Assembly (NCBI GenBank): GCA_027625095.1
Contig: JAQBXN010000028.1
Span: 1 to 64,000 of the forward strand
Reading direction: 5' to 3'
Length of the DNA stretch: 64,000 nucleotides
From: Planctomycetota bacterium
Lineage (GTDB): Bacteria > Planctomycetota > PUPC01 > JACPCR01
Shown here: positions 17,826 through 28,900 of the stretch, one piece after another
Position numbering within the stretch: the stretch's first letter is position 1
Layout: every line of letters begins with the position of its first letter
Translations under genes and position numbers: made by a program
Notes under the pieces: generated by a model
Database searches by the model: none
The model's input: the letters and a program-made list of their open reading frames with translations, nothing else
Told to the model about the DNA's origin: nothing

Positions 17826-18761
17826 TTAGAACCCTCTCTTTTTGTCTACGATGTTCAGAAGCGGTTCGCCTTTACGATAGCGTTTCAGATTCTGGCAGAA
17901 GAGTTCGACGTATTTCTTCTGGCGATTCTGGGACCCGCCAGCCGAATGGAAGGTCAGAATCACATTGTCCATCTGCCGGAGTTCACTGTCTTCCGGTAAC
18001 GGTTCAACCTCCGTCACGTCGAGTCCGGCGCCGGCAATCCAACCTTCTTTCAATGCCTTGATCAGGGCCTGCTCATTGATGATTGGCCCGCGGGAAACAT
18101 TGATGATGTAGGCAGAAGGCTTCATGGCCCGCAACCGCGCCTCGTTAATGATGTGCCTGGACTGTGGTGTCAAAGCGCAGGCGCTCATCAGGGCATCCAA
18201 TTCCGGCATGACTGCGTCCATCTCCTCCGGCCTCACCAGCAGGTCCACGTGTTCGCAGTCGTCTTTGGCGACCGGATCTATTGCAATTACGCGCATGCCA
18301 AAACCCTTGCCGCGTTTCGCCATTTCTTTTCCCATTCCACCCAGGCCAAGTACGCCAAGTGTCAGCCCCTCCAACTCCAAAAGTCCGGTCTTCGATTTTG
18401 AGTCTGATCTCAGGCGAGTGGCGAGCCCGCGGGTGAAGGCCAGCAATAAGGCAAAGGCCGAGTCCGCGGCCGCCGCTCCGTAGCATCCACTGGCGCCCGT
18501 AACAATGACATTGCTCTCGATAGCTTCCGGGTAGAGAAAGTTGTCCATCCCCGCGCTGAACGACTGAATCCATTTCAGACTTTCATTCCTCCTGGCAAAG
18601 AGCTCCGGTGGAAATAATCCAAACAGTATCTCCGAACCAGGAAGCAGCTCCTGAGCCTCTTCAAGGGTACCTGCTATCTCCACGTCAAGACCTTCGGCCG
18701 CAGCAAGGATCTGCTGAAGCAGGCCGTCTTCCAGGATGGGGAAGTAGATGAGGAGGTGCAT
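17826..18761 (-). CDS. NAD-dependent D-2-hydroxyacid dehydrogenase family protein
   Basis: The 311-residue enzyme has the family's Rossmann motif 'GVLGLGGMGKEMAKRGKGFG' near residue 135-150 and the catalytic triad Arg ('INVSRGPIINE', near 222), Glu ('VTEVEPLPEDS', near 253) and His ('LTFHSAGGSQN', near 270). These enzymes reversibly reduce 2-oxo acids to D-2-hydroxy acids with NADH in the cytoplasm. The ending 'FCQNLKRYRKGEPLLNIVD' is typical. It is the first gene of a two-gene unit with the sugar isomerase. Its 5' 88 bp overlap the degraded tail of the EEP ORF upstream, which supports the tail being non-functional. Confidence 0.88.
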   Translation of the reverse strand: MHLLIYFPILEDGLLQQILAAAEGLDVEIAGTLEEAQELLPGSEILFGLFPPELFARRNESLKWIQSFSAGMDNFLYPEAIESNVIVTGASGCYGAAAADSAFALLLAFTRGLATRLRSDSKSKTGLLELEGLTLGVLGLGGMGKEMAKRGKGFGMRVIAIDPVAKDDCEHVDLLVRPEEMDAVMPELDALMSACALTPQSRHIINEARLRAMKPSAYIINVSRGPIINEQALIKALKEGWIAGAGLDVTEVEPLPEDSELRQMDNVILTFHSAGGSQNRQKKYVELFCQNLKRYRKGEPLLNIVDKKRGF

Positions 18762-19519
18762 GGTGGCTGAATTTCAGGATCAGGTGATAGGGATTTGCTG
18801 TGCGGAAGTCTGGACCTATTAATGACAAATGACAAATGAAGATCCGGCTCCTGCGAATACTGTATCCGTTTCTTACCCAACGTCTTTTTCGACGAGGGCA
18901 ATCCAAGCCTTTGTGCCGCGTTGCCCGGTGTCGCGTCAAAGTCGCCAGCGATGATCGGCGGGAAGCCGGCCGTGTCGCTGATTTCTCGAATGAACTTGTC
19001 GAGCGCAACGGCGTCTCGTTCGCGATTCAATTCACGATCGAATTGCCATCGGGCGGTGCTGAACGTGGAAACAAAACAAAAGCGGTCGACAGGTGATGGG
19101 GCCGTAATCTCAACCGCCAGCGCCTTCCCGCTGCCGGGCAACTGTCGCAGGCCCTTTCGCTTCATCGGCCAACGAGAAGCCACGGCAACGTCAAGCACTC
19201 GCCGTTTGTTGGCGTTACTACCATCGGCCTCGTGATCCAAATGGTAGTTCATTCCTTTCAACAGTTGTGCCACTTGATGCTCATCGCCAGGATTCCAACC
19301 AGCCTCTTGAAACCCGATGACATCGGGTTTCAGCTCTTCAATCTGATCGCGCAGCAACTTCATTCGAATCTCGTACGGCTCGGCATAATTCCAGATATTC
19401 GCCGTGAGCACCCTTAACGGACGATCAAGCTTCGTACTGGCCCCGGTGTCCTCGCCATAAGCTGCAACGACTGCTGCCTGGAGAATCCCTATAACAACGA
19501 TACGAGCAAACGCATTCAT
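18674..19519 (-). pseudogene. Endonuclease/exonuclease/phosphatase-family gene with a lost 3' end
   Basis: Starting at 'MNAFARIVVIGILQAAVVAA' gives a signal peptide and an exported protein. The EEP domain begins well ('LRVLTANIWNYAEPYEIRM', 'LKPDVIGFQEAGWNPGDEHQ') and reaches 'PPIIAGDFDATPGNAA'. EEP enzymes then need about 60 more residues, including a C-terminal Asp-His pair. Here, after 'AQRLGLPSSKKTLGKKRIQY', the frame runs into intergenic-like simple sequence ('catttgtcatttgtcatt') and ends inside the next gene. The catalytic histidine is therefore missing. A very short active variant is possible but unlikely. Confidence 0.65.
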
Positions 19520-19764
19520 GAAAACTGCGCGGCGAGTGGACCCCGCGGGGATAGCTTGGGGAGGTGACGTGACGTGAAAGAAAATCATAGGGACAGACCT
19601 TGAATTGAAAACGATTGTGATGCTCCAGCAGAGGCTGCAATCCGTTTCTGAGATCTTTGTCTGCCTGAAGGACATTCTCGCACCGAATCCTCGCGTGCGA
19701 AATCGAACTGTTTTCGGGGGAGAAAATGCTTCCTTCTGCAGCCACGAAGCAGCTATATATATGC

Positions 19765-20086
19765 CAGCCTGGGGCGTAAGCCCTGCTCTTTGCCCACATT
19801 TTCAATTCTTGAACGCCAAAGGTGTTCTTTCTTCCAGCCCAGGGTTCGCGAGTCTTCGAGCAACCCTGGGACCCAAGGACAACACGGTTCCAACCCCAAC
19901 GGGGTTGTTTCTATAAAATGATGAATGGCCACCATTTAAGATGGAAACAACACCTTTGGCGTTGATATACACACGGTTCGAATACCAGGGTTGGTCGCAA
20001 AGCCTTCCAACCCTGGGCTATAAGAAACAACCGCCTTCGGGGTTGAAGAAAATGTGGGCAAAGAGCAGGGTGCAAGCCCCAGGTTG
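19765..20086. repeat. Composite palindromic element of about 320 bp
   Basis: Outer arms of about 39 bp ('cagcctggggcgtaagccct' onward and its counterpart ending 'gcaagccccaggttg') are inverted with about five mismatches. Inside lie further inverted pieces: 'aacgccaaaggtgtt'/'aacacctttggcgtt', 'cagggttcgcgagtcttcga' and 'ccagggttggtcgcaa' hairpins, and repeats of 'caaccccaacggggttg' type. No ORF spans it. It resembles a non-autonomous, MITE- or REP-like element. The rest of the 824-bp gap (19,520-20,343) shows no gene. Confidence 0.75.
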
Positions 20087-20165
20087 ACGTCTTACGCAAG
20101 ACTGGCCGCGACGCGGCGGCATGTGTTTCTGATGTACGCCTGCCGCTGCTTCGCGGCTAAGACGT
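20087..20165. repeat. Nested palindrome adjoining the composite element
   Basis: 'acgtctta' (20,087-20,094) pairs with 'taagacgt' (20,158-20,165), and inside 'gccgcgacgcggcggca' (20,105-20,121) pairs with 'tgccgctgcttcgcggc' (20,141-20,157) with two mismatches. It directly abuts the 320-bp element and may be a separate transposed palindrome. Confidence 0.7.
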
Positions 20166-20343
20166 GGCCGTCTTTACCCCGCAAACACCTCGCGCCCCCA
20201 ACTGTAGCTTACATTGAAATGACTGCCCAGGTCTGTGAGCTTCGATGTCGTGCATTTCCAGCCCAGGAGGATGAAAACATTACGGAGAGGACGCCGACTT
20301 TTTTCTGTCATTCTGCTCAAGAGTTCATCGAGAGGATGGTCGC

Positions 20344-21474
20344 CTAGGCATAGCGCGGCATATCGGGATCAATCCGGCTCGCCCAGGCGTCGATGCCCCC
20401 TTGCAGGTTTTTCAGCTTGCGGAAGCCGGCCTGGTGGAGGAACTGCAGCGCCTTGAGGCTTCGGATGCCCTTATGGCAGTGAAGCACTATTTCCTGGGCA
20501 CTGTTGAGCTGATTGATCTCTTTCGTGAACCGGCTCAGAGGCAAGAGCTTCGCCCCTTCAATGTGACAGATTTCCCACTCGTGTGGCTCACGGACATCGA
20601 CCAGCAGCAAATCTTCATGCTTGTCCATTTTAGCTTTCAAGTCTTCGACCGTGAGTTGGACGTCGGCCACACTTTCGATAACCGGCATTTCGCTCATTCC
20701 GCAGAAATGCTGGTAATCGATAAGTTTGGTGATTTTTGGTGAGTTTGGATCCTTGCGCAGTTTGAGCTCGGTAAAGCTCATGGCCAGCGCATCGTAGATC
20801 AGAAGGCGGCCAATCAGCGGTTCGCCGATACCCGTAATGAGCTTGATGGCCTCGGTCGCCTGGATGACACCGATAATGCCGGGAAGAACACCAAAAACCC
20901 CGCCTTCCGCACAGCTTGGCACCATTCCTGGAGGCGGCGGTTCAGGATAAAGATCACGGTAGTTTGGGCCGCGCGTCGCATCGAACACGCTGGCCTGACC
21001 CTCGAAACGGAAGATGCTCCCGTAGACATTGGGTTTGCCCAGCAGGACGCACGCGTCGTTTACAAGGTAACGGGTCGGAAAGTTGTCCGTGCCGTCGGCA
21101 ATGACGTCGTAATCTCGCATGATTTCGAGGGCATTGTCCGAGGTGAGGCGAGTCTGATAGAGCTCGACTTCAACGAACGGATTGATATCGAGGATTGTAT
21201 CTCTGGCGGACTCGAGTTTTGGGCGTCCGACGTCCTTTGTGCCGTGGATAACCTGCCGCTGGAGATTCGTATTGTCCACGACGTCGAAGTCCATGATGCC
21301 AAGCTTGCCTACCCCGGCGGCAGCGAGGTAAAGAAGCAGGGGCGAGCCCAGCCCGCCAGCGCCGATGCAAAGTACAGAGGCATCCTTGAGCTTCTGCTGA
21401 CCTTCGAGCCCGACCTCTGGCATAATCAGGTGGCGGCTGTAGCGAAAAATTTCTTCATGCGAAAGATTGCCCAT
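20344..21474 (-). CDS. moeZ: ThiF/MoeB-type adenylyltransferase fused to rhodanese (MoeZ-like)
   Basis: The start chosen ('MGNLSHEEIFRYSRHLIMPE', with 'aggggg' upstream) matches family starts; an ORF start at 21,540 would add 22 residues. Residues 1-250 form the E1-like domain with 'CIGAGGLGSPLLLYLAAAGV', 'NLQRQV' and 'VIADGTDNFPTRYLVN'. The C-terminal rhodanese domain has 'VLHCHKGIRSLK' with active cysteine C333. Such fusions adenylate the C-terminus of a ubiquitin-like sulfur carrier and load it with sulfur for molybdopterin, thiamine, cysteine or tRNA thiolation. The zinc CxxC pairs of MoeB are not seen, as in MoeZ-type proteins. No carrier gene is nearby. Confidence 0.9.
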   Translation of the reverse strand: MGNLSHEEIFRYSRHLIMPEVGLEGQQKLKDASVLCIGAGGLGSPLLLYLAAAGVGKLGIMDFDVVDNTNLQRQVIHGTKDVGRPKLESARDTILDINPFVEVELYQTRLTSDNALEIMRDYDVIADGTDNFPTRYLVNDACVLLGKPNVYGSIFRFEGQASVFDATRGPNYRDLYPEPPPPGMVPSCAEGGVFGVLPGIIGVIQATEAIKLITGIGEPLIGRLLIYDALAMSFTELKLRKDPNSPKITKLIDYQHFCGMSEMPVIESVADVQLTVEDLKAKMDKHEDLLLVDVREPHEWEICHIEGAKLLPLSRFTKEINQLNSAQEIVLHCHKGIRSLKALQFLHQAGFRKLKNLQGGIDAWASRIDPDMPRYA

Positions 21475-21750
21475 GAGGGACCCCCTTGCTGTAAGTGATT
21501 GAATATCAGTGTGTTTTGCAGGTTTACTGGCAGCCGTCACCCGGCATTAGTTCTCTGCCGTCCGTCTTCAGGTTTTGTCTTCCTGTCGCGTGAGGCCGGG
21601 ATTATAGGGTCGAGGATCGGCATTTCAATGATACGGGTATGGACAGAATGCTGGATGCTGGAAGCTCGACGCTGGATACTTGATGCTGCTTGCCCTTCAA
21701 TCCGGTAGTAACCATCCCTGTTACTCATTATTCCTTACGTCACTCAAGAA

Positions 21751-22860
21751 ATGCCCAAGCAATTAGACATCCTGGCACTTGAACCCTACATGACAGGATC
21801 GCACCGTTCGTTCCTGGATGGTCTAAAAAAGCATTCAAAGCACAAGATCGAGATCCGCGGGCTTCCTGGCCGAAAGTGGAAGTGGAGAATGCGAGCTTCG
21901 GCGATTGGATTCGCCCAAGAGGTGTCCGAACGTGAAAGTATTCCGGATCTGATTCTGGCTTCCGACTATCTTGACGTTGCGGCTTTTCGGGCATTACTGC
22001 CGGCTGGAGTTCGCGATATTCCAATCCTTACCTATTTTCACGAGAACCAGCTTACCTATCCTGTGCAGGATGAGATGGAACGCGATTTTCAATTCGTCTT
22101 TACAAACATTACGACCTGTCTGGCCTCAGACCGAGTGCTCTTTAACTCTGCATTTCATAGAGAGCAGTTCATTGGGGCGATACCCGAATTCTTCAAACGG
22201 ATGCCGGACCATGTACCCGCCGGAGTTGAGCAGGAGATCAGAGCCAAGAGTGGCGTTCAGCATTTGGGCATTGAGCCACCAGAGGGAATGAGTGAGCCCG
22301 AAAGCCGAGTTGGCCCGCCAACACTTGCCTGGAATCACCGGTGGGAATACGACAAGAATCCCGAGTTGTTTTTCCACACGCTTTTCGAACTCGATTCAAA
22401 AGGCGTGGAATTTCAACTGGTGGTCCTGGGTGAGAGTTTCAGACAGACGCCGCAGGTGTTTGAGGAAGCAAAGCAAAGATTAGCCCACCGCATTTTGCAT
22501 TATGGTTTTGCGGAGAGCAGGGAAGATTACTGGCGCCTGCTGAAGTCGGCAGACATAGTTATCTCCACTTCCATCCATGACTTCTTTGGGCTTTCAGTTG
22601 TCGAAGGAATCGCTGCCGGCTGTTTCCCGCTCTTACCGATGCGACTCGCGTATCCGGAACTATTGCCGAACACCGTGCACGCGGATTGTTTTTTCAGAAC
22701 TGATGATGAATTCGCCGCTCGGCTGGAAGATTTACTGGTACACCCGCTGCCACCCATAGCAATTCGATTGAAAGCCGCGGCGAAAGGATTTGAGTGGAGA
22801 CACCGTGCGCCCGATTATGATCGTGAATTTGAAGCGCTGACAACCAATCCGCCAGAATAA
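21751..22860 (+). CDS. DUF3524/GTDC1-type glycosyltransferase (tRNA-queuosine mannosyltransferase-like)
   Basis: The 369-residue protein opens with 'ILALEPYMTGSHRSFLDGL' and has the family hallmark 'YFHENQLTYPVQDE' near residue 95, 'FNSAFHREQFI', then a GT-B C-domain with 'LAWNHRWEYDKNPELFF', 'VVLGESFRQTP' and 'SIHDFFGLSVVEGIAAGCFP' ending 'LLPMRLAYPELLP'. The vertebrate member (GTDC1/QTMAN) transfers mannose to queuosine in tRNA-Asp. That the bacterial protein does the same is an inference; it might act on another acceptor. It is cytoplasmic, without signal peptide, and monocistronic with convergent and divergent neighbours. The 276-bp gap before it holds imperfect 'ctggatgctgg' repeats but no gene. 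Confidence 0.85.
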   Translation: MPKQLDILALEPYMTGSHRSFLDGLKKHSKHKIEIRGLPGRKWKWRMRASAIGFAQEVSERESIPDLILASDYLDVAAFRALLPAGVRDIPILTYFHENQLTYPVQDEMERDFQFVFTNITTCLASDRVLFNSAFHREQFIGAIPEFFKRMPDHVPAGVEQEIRAKSGVQHLGIEPPEGMSEPESRVGPPTLAWNHRWEYDKNPELFFHTLFELDSKGVEFQLVVLGESFRQTPQVFEEAKQRLAHRILHYGFAESREDYWRLLKSADIVISTSIHDFFGLSVVEGIAAGCFPLLPMRLAYPELLPNTVHADCFFRTDDEFAARLEDLLVHPLPPIAIRLKAAAKGFEWRHRAPDYDREFEALTTNPPE

Positions 22861-22926
22861 GCACGGCACGTGGTGATTCGTTCCAGCCAGTTTCAGGGCT
22901 TCAAGACCGCCATTCTTAAATGAAAT

Positions 22927-25900
22927 TTATTCCACCTTCCGCACCTTCATCGCGTAATCCGGATGCACCGGCGGGAGTAAGATGGTGAGGCTGCCGTTGG
23001 CAGCGGCGGCTTTGGCTTTGCCGGTGACCTTCCCGGTGAATGTATCCCAGAATTCCAAGGTGTAGTTGCCGTCGCTGATGCTATTGATGACAAGAGTCGC
23101 GCCAGTAATGGGGTCCTTAAGTCTTAAACGGATCGGCACGACATTGCGGACATCGGAGTTAAAGACCCAGAGGTCGGCCATGGTGGCGTTCGCGAGGCCA
23201 ATGGCTTCGATACCTGTTGTGATAGTCAGAGACTTTGCATCGTTTGAACTGATCTGGCGGAGCTCTTTGCCGCGGCGGTCTTCGTCTTTCATAAAGCTGG
23301 CGACGGCGCCCAGGTGGTTGTAGCGATCCATATAGTGAAGCCAGGGCCACCACCAGTATCCGGTACTGCCCGCATAGGGAATCATGGCCATGGACCAGGA
23401 GCCAATATGTAATTCGATATCCAGGCGTGCTGCTGCATTTTTCAAAACATGCCCGCCGAATTCGCCGATCAGAATCGGCTTGTTGTAGGTGTTGAGCAAG
23501 TTGTGGTAGCTCCAATAATTTGTGTGGATGGTGTCGCCGGCGGGGCCACTCTTCAGTTTGTTGTAATACCAGTCCTGCCAGTAGGTGTTGCTTTCGACGA
23601 AGTCGAGTTTGTCTGACATGAATACATCGCGGCCACGGAACGGCATGGAGAAGTGGGTGGCGACGATGTGATTCTTATCCCACTTGCGGAAGATACCGGC
23701 CGCGTATTCGTGCCAGTCAACGAGTGGCGGATGCACGCCTTCGTCCACGTTATGAATGTTGATGGCCCAGTAATCATCGACGAATTCGGATTCGGTAATG
23801 ATGATCCAGCCAAAGAGATTACGGCTGTATCCCCAGCGCCCCATGGTGTATCGGATGCGGTCGGCATATGTCTTTCGGGGCATGTCTTCGTTAAAGAATT
23901 CACGAGGTCGTTTGAGTGGGCCTTTGTCGACTTCGTTCGCCCGGTTCCACGGATTGTTTTTCCATTCCGTGTCGATGTCGATGCTGAACTGCCCGTGGTT
24001 GGTGGTGTCGATTTGCAGATAGATGTTGTGCTGGCGCGCCTTTTCGAGCAGGTAATCGAGTCGCCAGGCGTTCTCCATGTTGTACCGGCCGAGCCCCTGG
24101 TAGCCGGGCCACTTTTTTGTCCACTCGAGTCCCATCCACCAGGAACACTGCCATACCCGTGCCCAGTTCAGTCCTTGCTTTTCCATTGCAGCGAAAAATT
24201 CATCGAACTGAAACGTGCCTCGGTGATTAAACTGTTGAAAGAAGGCGCCATAGTTCTCGTTGTTGCGGTTGTCGGAAGGTGAACGCAGATTGTGTCCGAT
24301 CGGGTAATAAAATTCGCCGGTGGAATGTTCGAAGTGGCGTTTGTCATCTGCGACTCGAATGAAGCCCTTAAACTTGCTGGGGATACCCTGGAAGGACGCT
24401 ACCCCCTCTTGAGGCCAGGCAACGCGGCCGTTGACCTTGAGAGCGTATTCGTATTTGCCCTCCTGCTTCGGTGAATACCGGAACTTCCAGTGCGGCACGC
24501 CTTTGGGAGTGAGAATTTCGAACGGCTCGTCCTTTTCGCTGACGTTGGACTTCTGCACAATTTCGTGCCTGTCAAAATCCTGATAATAAAACGCGGGCAC
24601 TTCGAACACCTGTTTGTCCGGCGCGACGACAACCGCAACGATTTCGATCTCTTTAAGGTCGAACGGATTTCGGAAATAGCGATCAAGCGAGAAATCGACC
24701 TCGAAACGATCATGGAGGCCAATCTTGTCGCTTGCCACCGTTGCCCGCGTGACCTGGATGGGGCCTTCCGGTTGATACCGGCCAGTCTTCCAGAGCTGCA
24801 TGTTGTCGACATAAATCGGGCCTTCGTATTTTTCATGTCCAAAGATACGCACCCCTACCTGGCGGATACCTGCGCGGGCCCCATCTGTCCATGGCTTCGT
24901 GTGCGCCCACGGATCTTTTGAACCAGCAGCCCTGGCGGGCGGATTCCAGGCAGTGTTTTTGCCGGAGATATCAACGATTAGACGGGTGACGTCCCCGGGG
25001 ATGAGGAATGGCTCGAGGAGGTTCTGGTAATACCAGAGGTCCATGTCCTTGAGGAAGACCATCAGGCGCATGTCGTGTGGAGCATCCGGCGGTATCTGGA
25101 CGTCGATGACAAGGGTGTCGTAATCGAACCAGTCCTGCTCGATATTGGCGACGAGCGGGGCTTCGCCGTCTCCGGTGAAGTTGCGTCGAATCTCAAGGGA
25201 GGAGAGGCCGTGTGATGCCCAGGTTTTTGAAGATGCGAGGTTGGTTTCTTTGCCGCCTTCGATACTGGTTTCGGGTTCAAAGGGAGTCGTGCTCCCCTCG
25301 AAGTCGGCAAAGACGGAGGTCTGTTGGTGCGGGAGGACCTGCGGGTGGTAGGAGAGGATTCGAGCGTTTGACGGCAGGTGTTGGCTCAGGAAGCCGCCGG
25401 CCTTCAGATGCCAGTCCTCCGCACCCTTGGAGGCAAAGTCAGCAGCGAGGACAAGATCGCTCACCGCGGGATGGTCGCCATACCGGGCAACAAGATAACG
25501 CCAGATCCGGGTTTGAGATTCGAGCGCCGCGGGTGTGCTGAAGTAAAGACTGGGATGCGGCACCGGGCCGCCGTTCTTGGCATTGATTGGGTTATCCGGC
25601 CATCGGTGATTGCGGCGGTTGAAGAGTTCCATATTGCCGTTAAGGCGAAGTGGAAACTGCTTGCCGGCCTGGGCCGCGGCATCAAGTGCTTTTTCGAATT
25701 CCCAGGCTACCTCGAGGTTGTAGCGGCCTAGGTCTTTGTATTTGCCCCATCGGCTCGTCCACTCGATTACCGCATGCCAGAGCGGGTCTTCGGTGCTGGC
25801 GGGCTCGGGGAGGGTTTTCCAGGCGCCTCCTTTGAATTCCGATTTTGTTTTATAGGAGAGGTCGTGAACCCGCAGAAGGAAGGGGCTGTCATAATTGGAT

Positions 25901-28900
25901 GGGGGTTGCGGCTTCGGATCGATTACAGTGAATTCAGCTCGATGATTGAAGAAAACGCCGCGTCCACCGAGCTCGGCCTTGAATTGAACGCTGTGTCTGC
26001 CCATCTCGGCAGTCCGATATCTCAGACCCCAGTGCGGCGCCCCGACTGCGATTCTGGATACATCGGCCTGCTTGTATTTTTGAGAGAAGAAAGCGTTCAC
26101 TTCTTTCACCGTTCCCGAAGGAGCGAGCACCTGTGCGCTGATGGATACCTCGTTCGTGTCGAACGGATTCCGAAAAGCACGATTGAGCTGAAACTCGATA
26201 TCGTATGTCCCACCGAGTGGCACCTGCTGCGATGCGTTGGCCAACTCGACAATGCTAAGGGGCTGGACAGGCGCCGGCGCCTCCCAGAATTCGAAGGACT
26301 CAAGCTGAACCTGTCCCGAGTAGTTGTTCGTAGAGAAGAGGCGCAACGAAACATCATGCACACTGAAGCGGCTGAAATCTGTCCAGGGGCGTTCGTGGCT
26401 GACGGGCTTGAGATCGCCGCCTTGTGCGATATCGAAGATAAGAGTCGTGATGTCGCCGGAACGCAGGAACGCCGGGTGGAGGGCCTGATACCACCAGTTG
26501 TCTTCGTCCTTCACACTGAGCAGGACGCGCATATCACCGGGCGCCTCCGCGGGCACTTTGAATCGCACGACGGCCAGATGAAACTTGCTCCAGTCGTTGC
26601 CGGGGCCATCGACGAATGCCTGAACTTCCTTGCCAGGCGCTTCCGGGGGAGGCGGCGTCTTGTAGTAAGGCTTGGACTTGACCGAGAGAGCCGGTTGGTG
26701 GATTTTGAACTGATGAGGCGCGGCCATCGGGTGGTAGGAAGTTGCGCTGCCAAGCAACGAAGGTGGGTAGGCAGCAAAGCTCTTCGCGATCTCCGTGTGC
26801 CAGACCTCGGCGCCGGTCGCGTACATGTCGTTGGCGAACACGACACCCGTGACTGACGGGGATTGCCCCCATCTGGCGAGGGTGTATCGCAGCAGCGAGC
26901 GAACGCTCTTAAGGGTTGCGGGATGCTTAAAATACTCCGATGCCAGCGCCAGCGGGCCGCCGTTAGCCTTATTCAAGGGGTTGTCTTTCCAACGATATGT
27001 GAAATCAACGTTGGTGCTGATTTCATGCAACTCTTCATTTCCGTTGAGTCGCAGCGGATGCTGGATGCCTTTACGCTCGGCTTCAGCGATTGCCTGGTCG
27101 AGATGGAAGGCGAACCTGAGATTGAAGTTTCCAAGACCCTTGTAGCCTTCCCCCCAGCGCTGATGCCACTCGAGGTTGGCCAGCCACTGTTTCTGCGCTG
27201 CGGCAGTTTCCACCGTTTCAATAGCCGCGGTGAGGGGTGTCTGCGAGACCCACCTGCCCTCTTTCCAGATCGATTCGGTGCGATAGGAACGGTCAACCTG
27301 GTAAACCACAAGCTTTGCCGATTCCTTCGATAGTTCGCCCTCTTCGTTCGCCACCGTTTCGGTTGCAGAGGCGGTGAACGAGCCGTTGCCGATTCGCATT
27401 GGCTGACCGTTTTGTTCCGTTACGGTCAGTTCAAAACTATACTTGCCAGCCACCGGCGGCCTGTATCGTACTTGCCATTCAATGGGCCCTTCCGGGGTTT
27501 CGATGTGTTTTCCTTCGAACTCGCGTTTGCCGTAGTTTTGAAAAAGAAACGCCGGCAGTTTTGTGTTGTTCCCGAGGGGATCTTTTATCACTGCTTCAAC
27601 CGCGACCTTCTCGGGATCGAACGGCTCTGCATAGACCTTGGAAAGCTCAAAAGAGATGTGATTTAGCCGGCCCGCGGGCAGATCGATTTCTGCTGCTCGG
27701 AGATTGAAAATGCCTGGCGATTTGAGTTGCGGCGAGCCGCCGGCGACTTTAGTTAGCAGAATCTGCTTGAGCTTCACCGCGCCCTCGAACGGCTTTTCTG
27801 AATAGATGCGAATCTCGGGCTGTATGAGTTTTACGAGTGAGAAGGCCGTGAATGGCCGGCCATGTCCGGCAGGTTTGAATTGGCCATCGCGACCGAGATT
27901 CACTCGAAGGCGGGTGACATCGCCAGGACGCAAAAATCCGCCGGCCATGGCCTGATACCACCAGTTGTCCCCATCTCTGGCCAGGAGCGCGCAACGCATG
28001 CCCGTGGGTGCATCCCGTGGGAGTTCGAAATCGAGGATGATTTCCTGGTAAGCAGACCAGTCGACCTCTGCAGGCCCCATGAGCCTGAGACTTTCGTCCC
28101 CGAATTTTTTGTGAGGAACGAACGCTGGTCCGTTATCAGCAGGCGCTTGATCCTGGAGAACCTGCGGATGCAGAGATACGAGTGGCAAATCGCTGCCACT
28201 ACGCGCCGAAAGAGTGTTCCAGTATTCACCCAGCATCTCGTGCCACTTGGCCGGGCCTTCCGCCAGGGAGAAATCAGTGGAAAGCACGACCGCCTTCAGT
28301 GCGGGCGAGTGACCGAAACGGGCGTGGATGTAGCGAAGCTGATTCTTTACATGTTTAAGCGCTTCCGGGCTCGTGAAGAACTCGGTGGCACGTTCAAGCG
28401 GGCCCCCGCTGACAACGCTGAAGGGGGAGTCCTTCCAACGGAGCGGGTAGTCCACATGCTCGCTGACGTCGTGAAATTCTTCATTCCCGTAAAGGCGCAA
28501 TGGTAACTGCTCGCCTCTCTTTTCTGCAGCGGCAAGAGCGAGGTCCAGTTGGAGCGCATTAGAGAAGTGAAACTGGCCCAGGCCATAAAAGCCTCGGCGT
28601 GGAGGACTCCATTCGAGCGGTGCATGCCAATAGGGGAATTGTCCTTTGTAATCCGCTGAGGCGTTCCATCCCTGTGGTGTGAGTTCGAACGAGGCGATGC
28701 TGTAGCGGTCGATCTGTTTCAGTACCGAAGCCTTGAGCGCGTCTTCCTCCAGGGCTGACGGTATGAATCCGCTCACTATGGAACTGGGGCTGACCATCAG
28801 CAGGAGGTCTTTGGTCTCATGGGTGTAGCGTCCACCGACGACGATACGAAATTTGTAGATGCCTTCTTTCTCAGGGCGAAACCTCGCACGCCATTCGCCA

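Noticed and set aside
23653..26856. Plus-strand open frames of 209 and 360 residues over the giant glycosidase
   Set aside because: Antisense shadows; no motif, start site or ribosome site, while the sense frame has clear domains.
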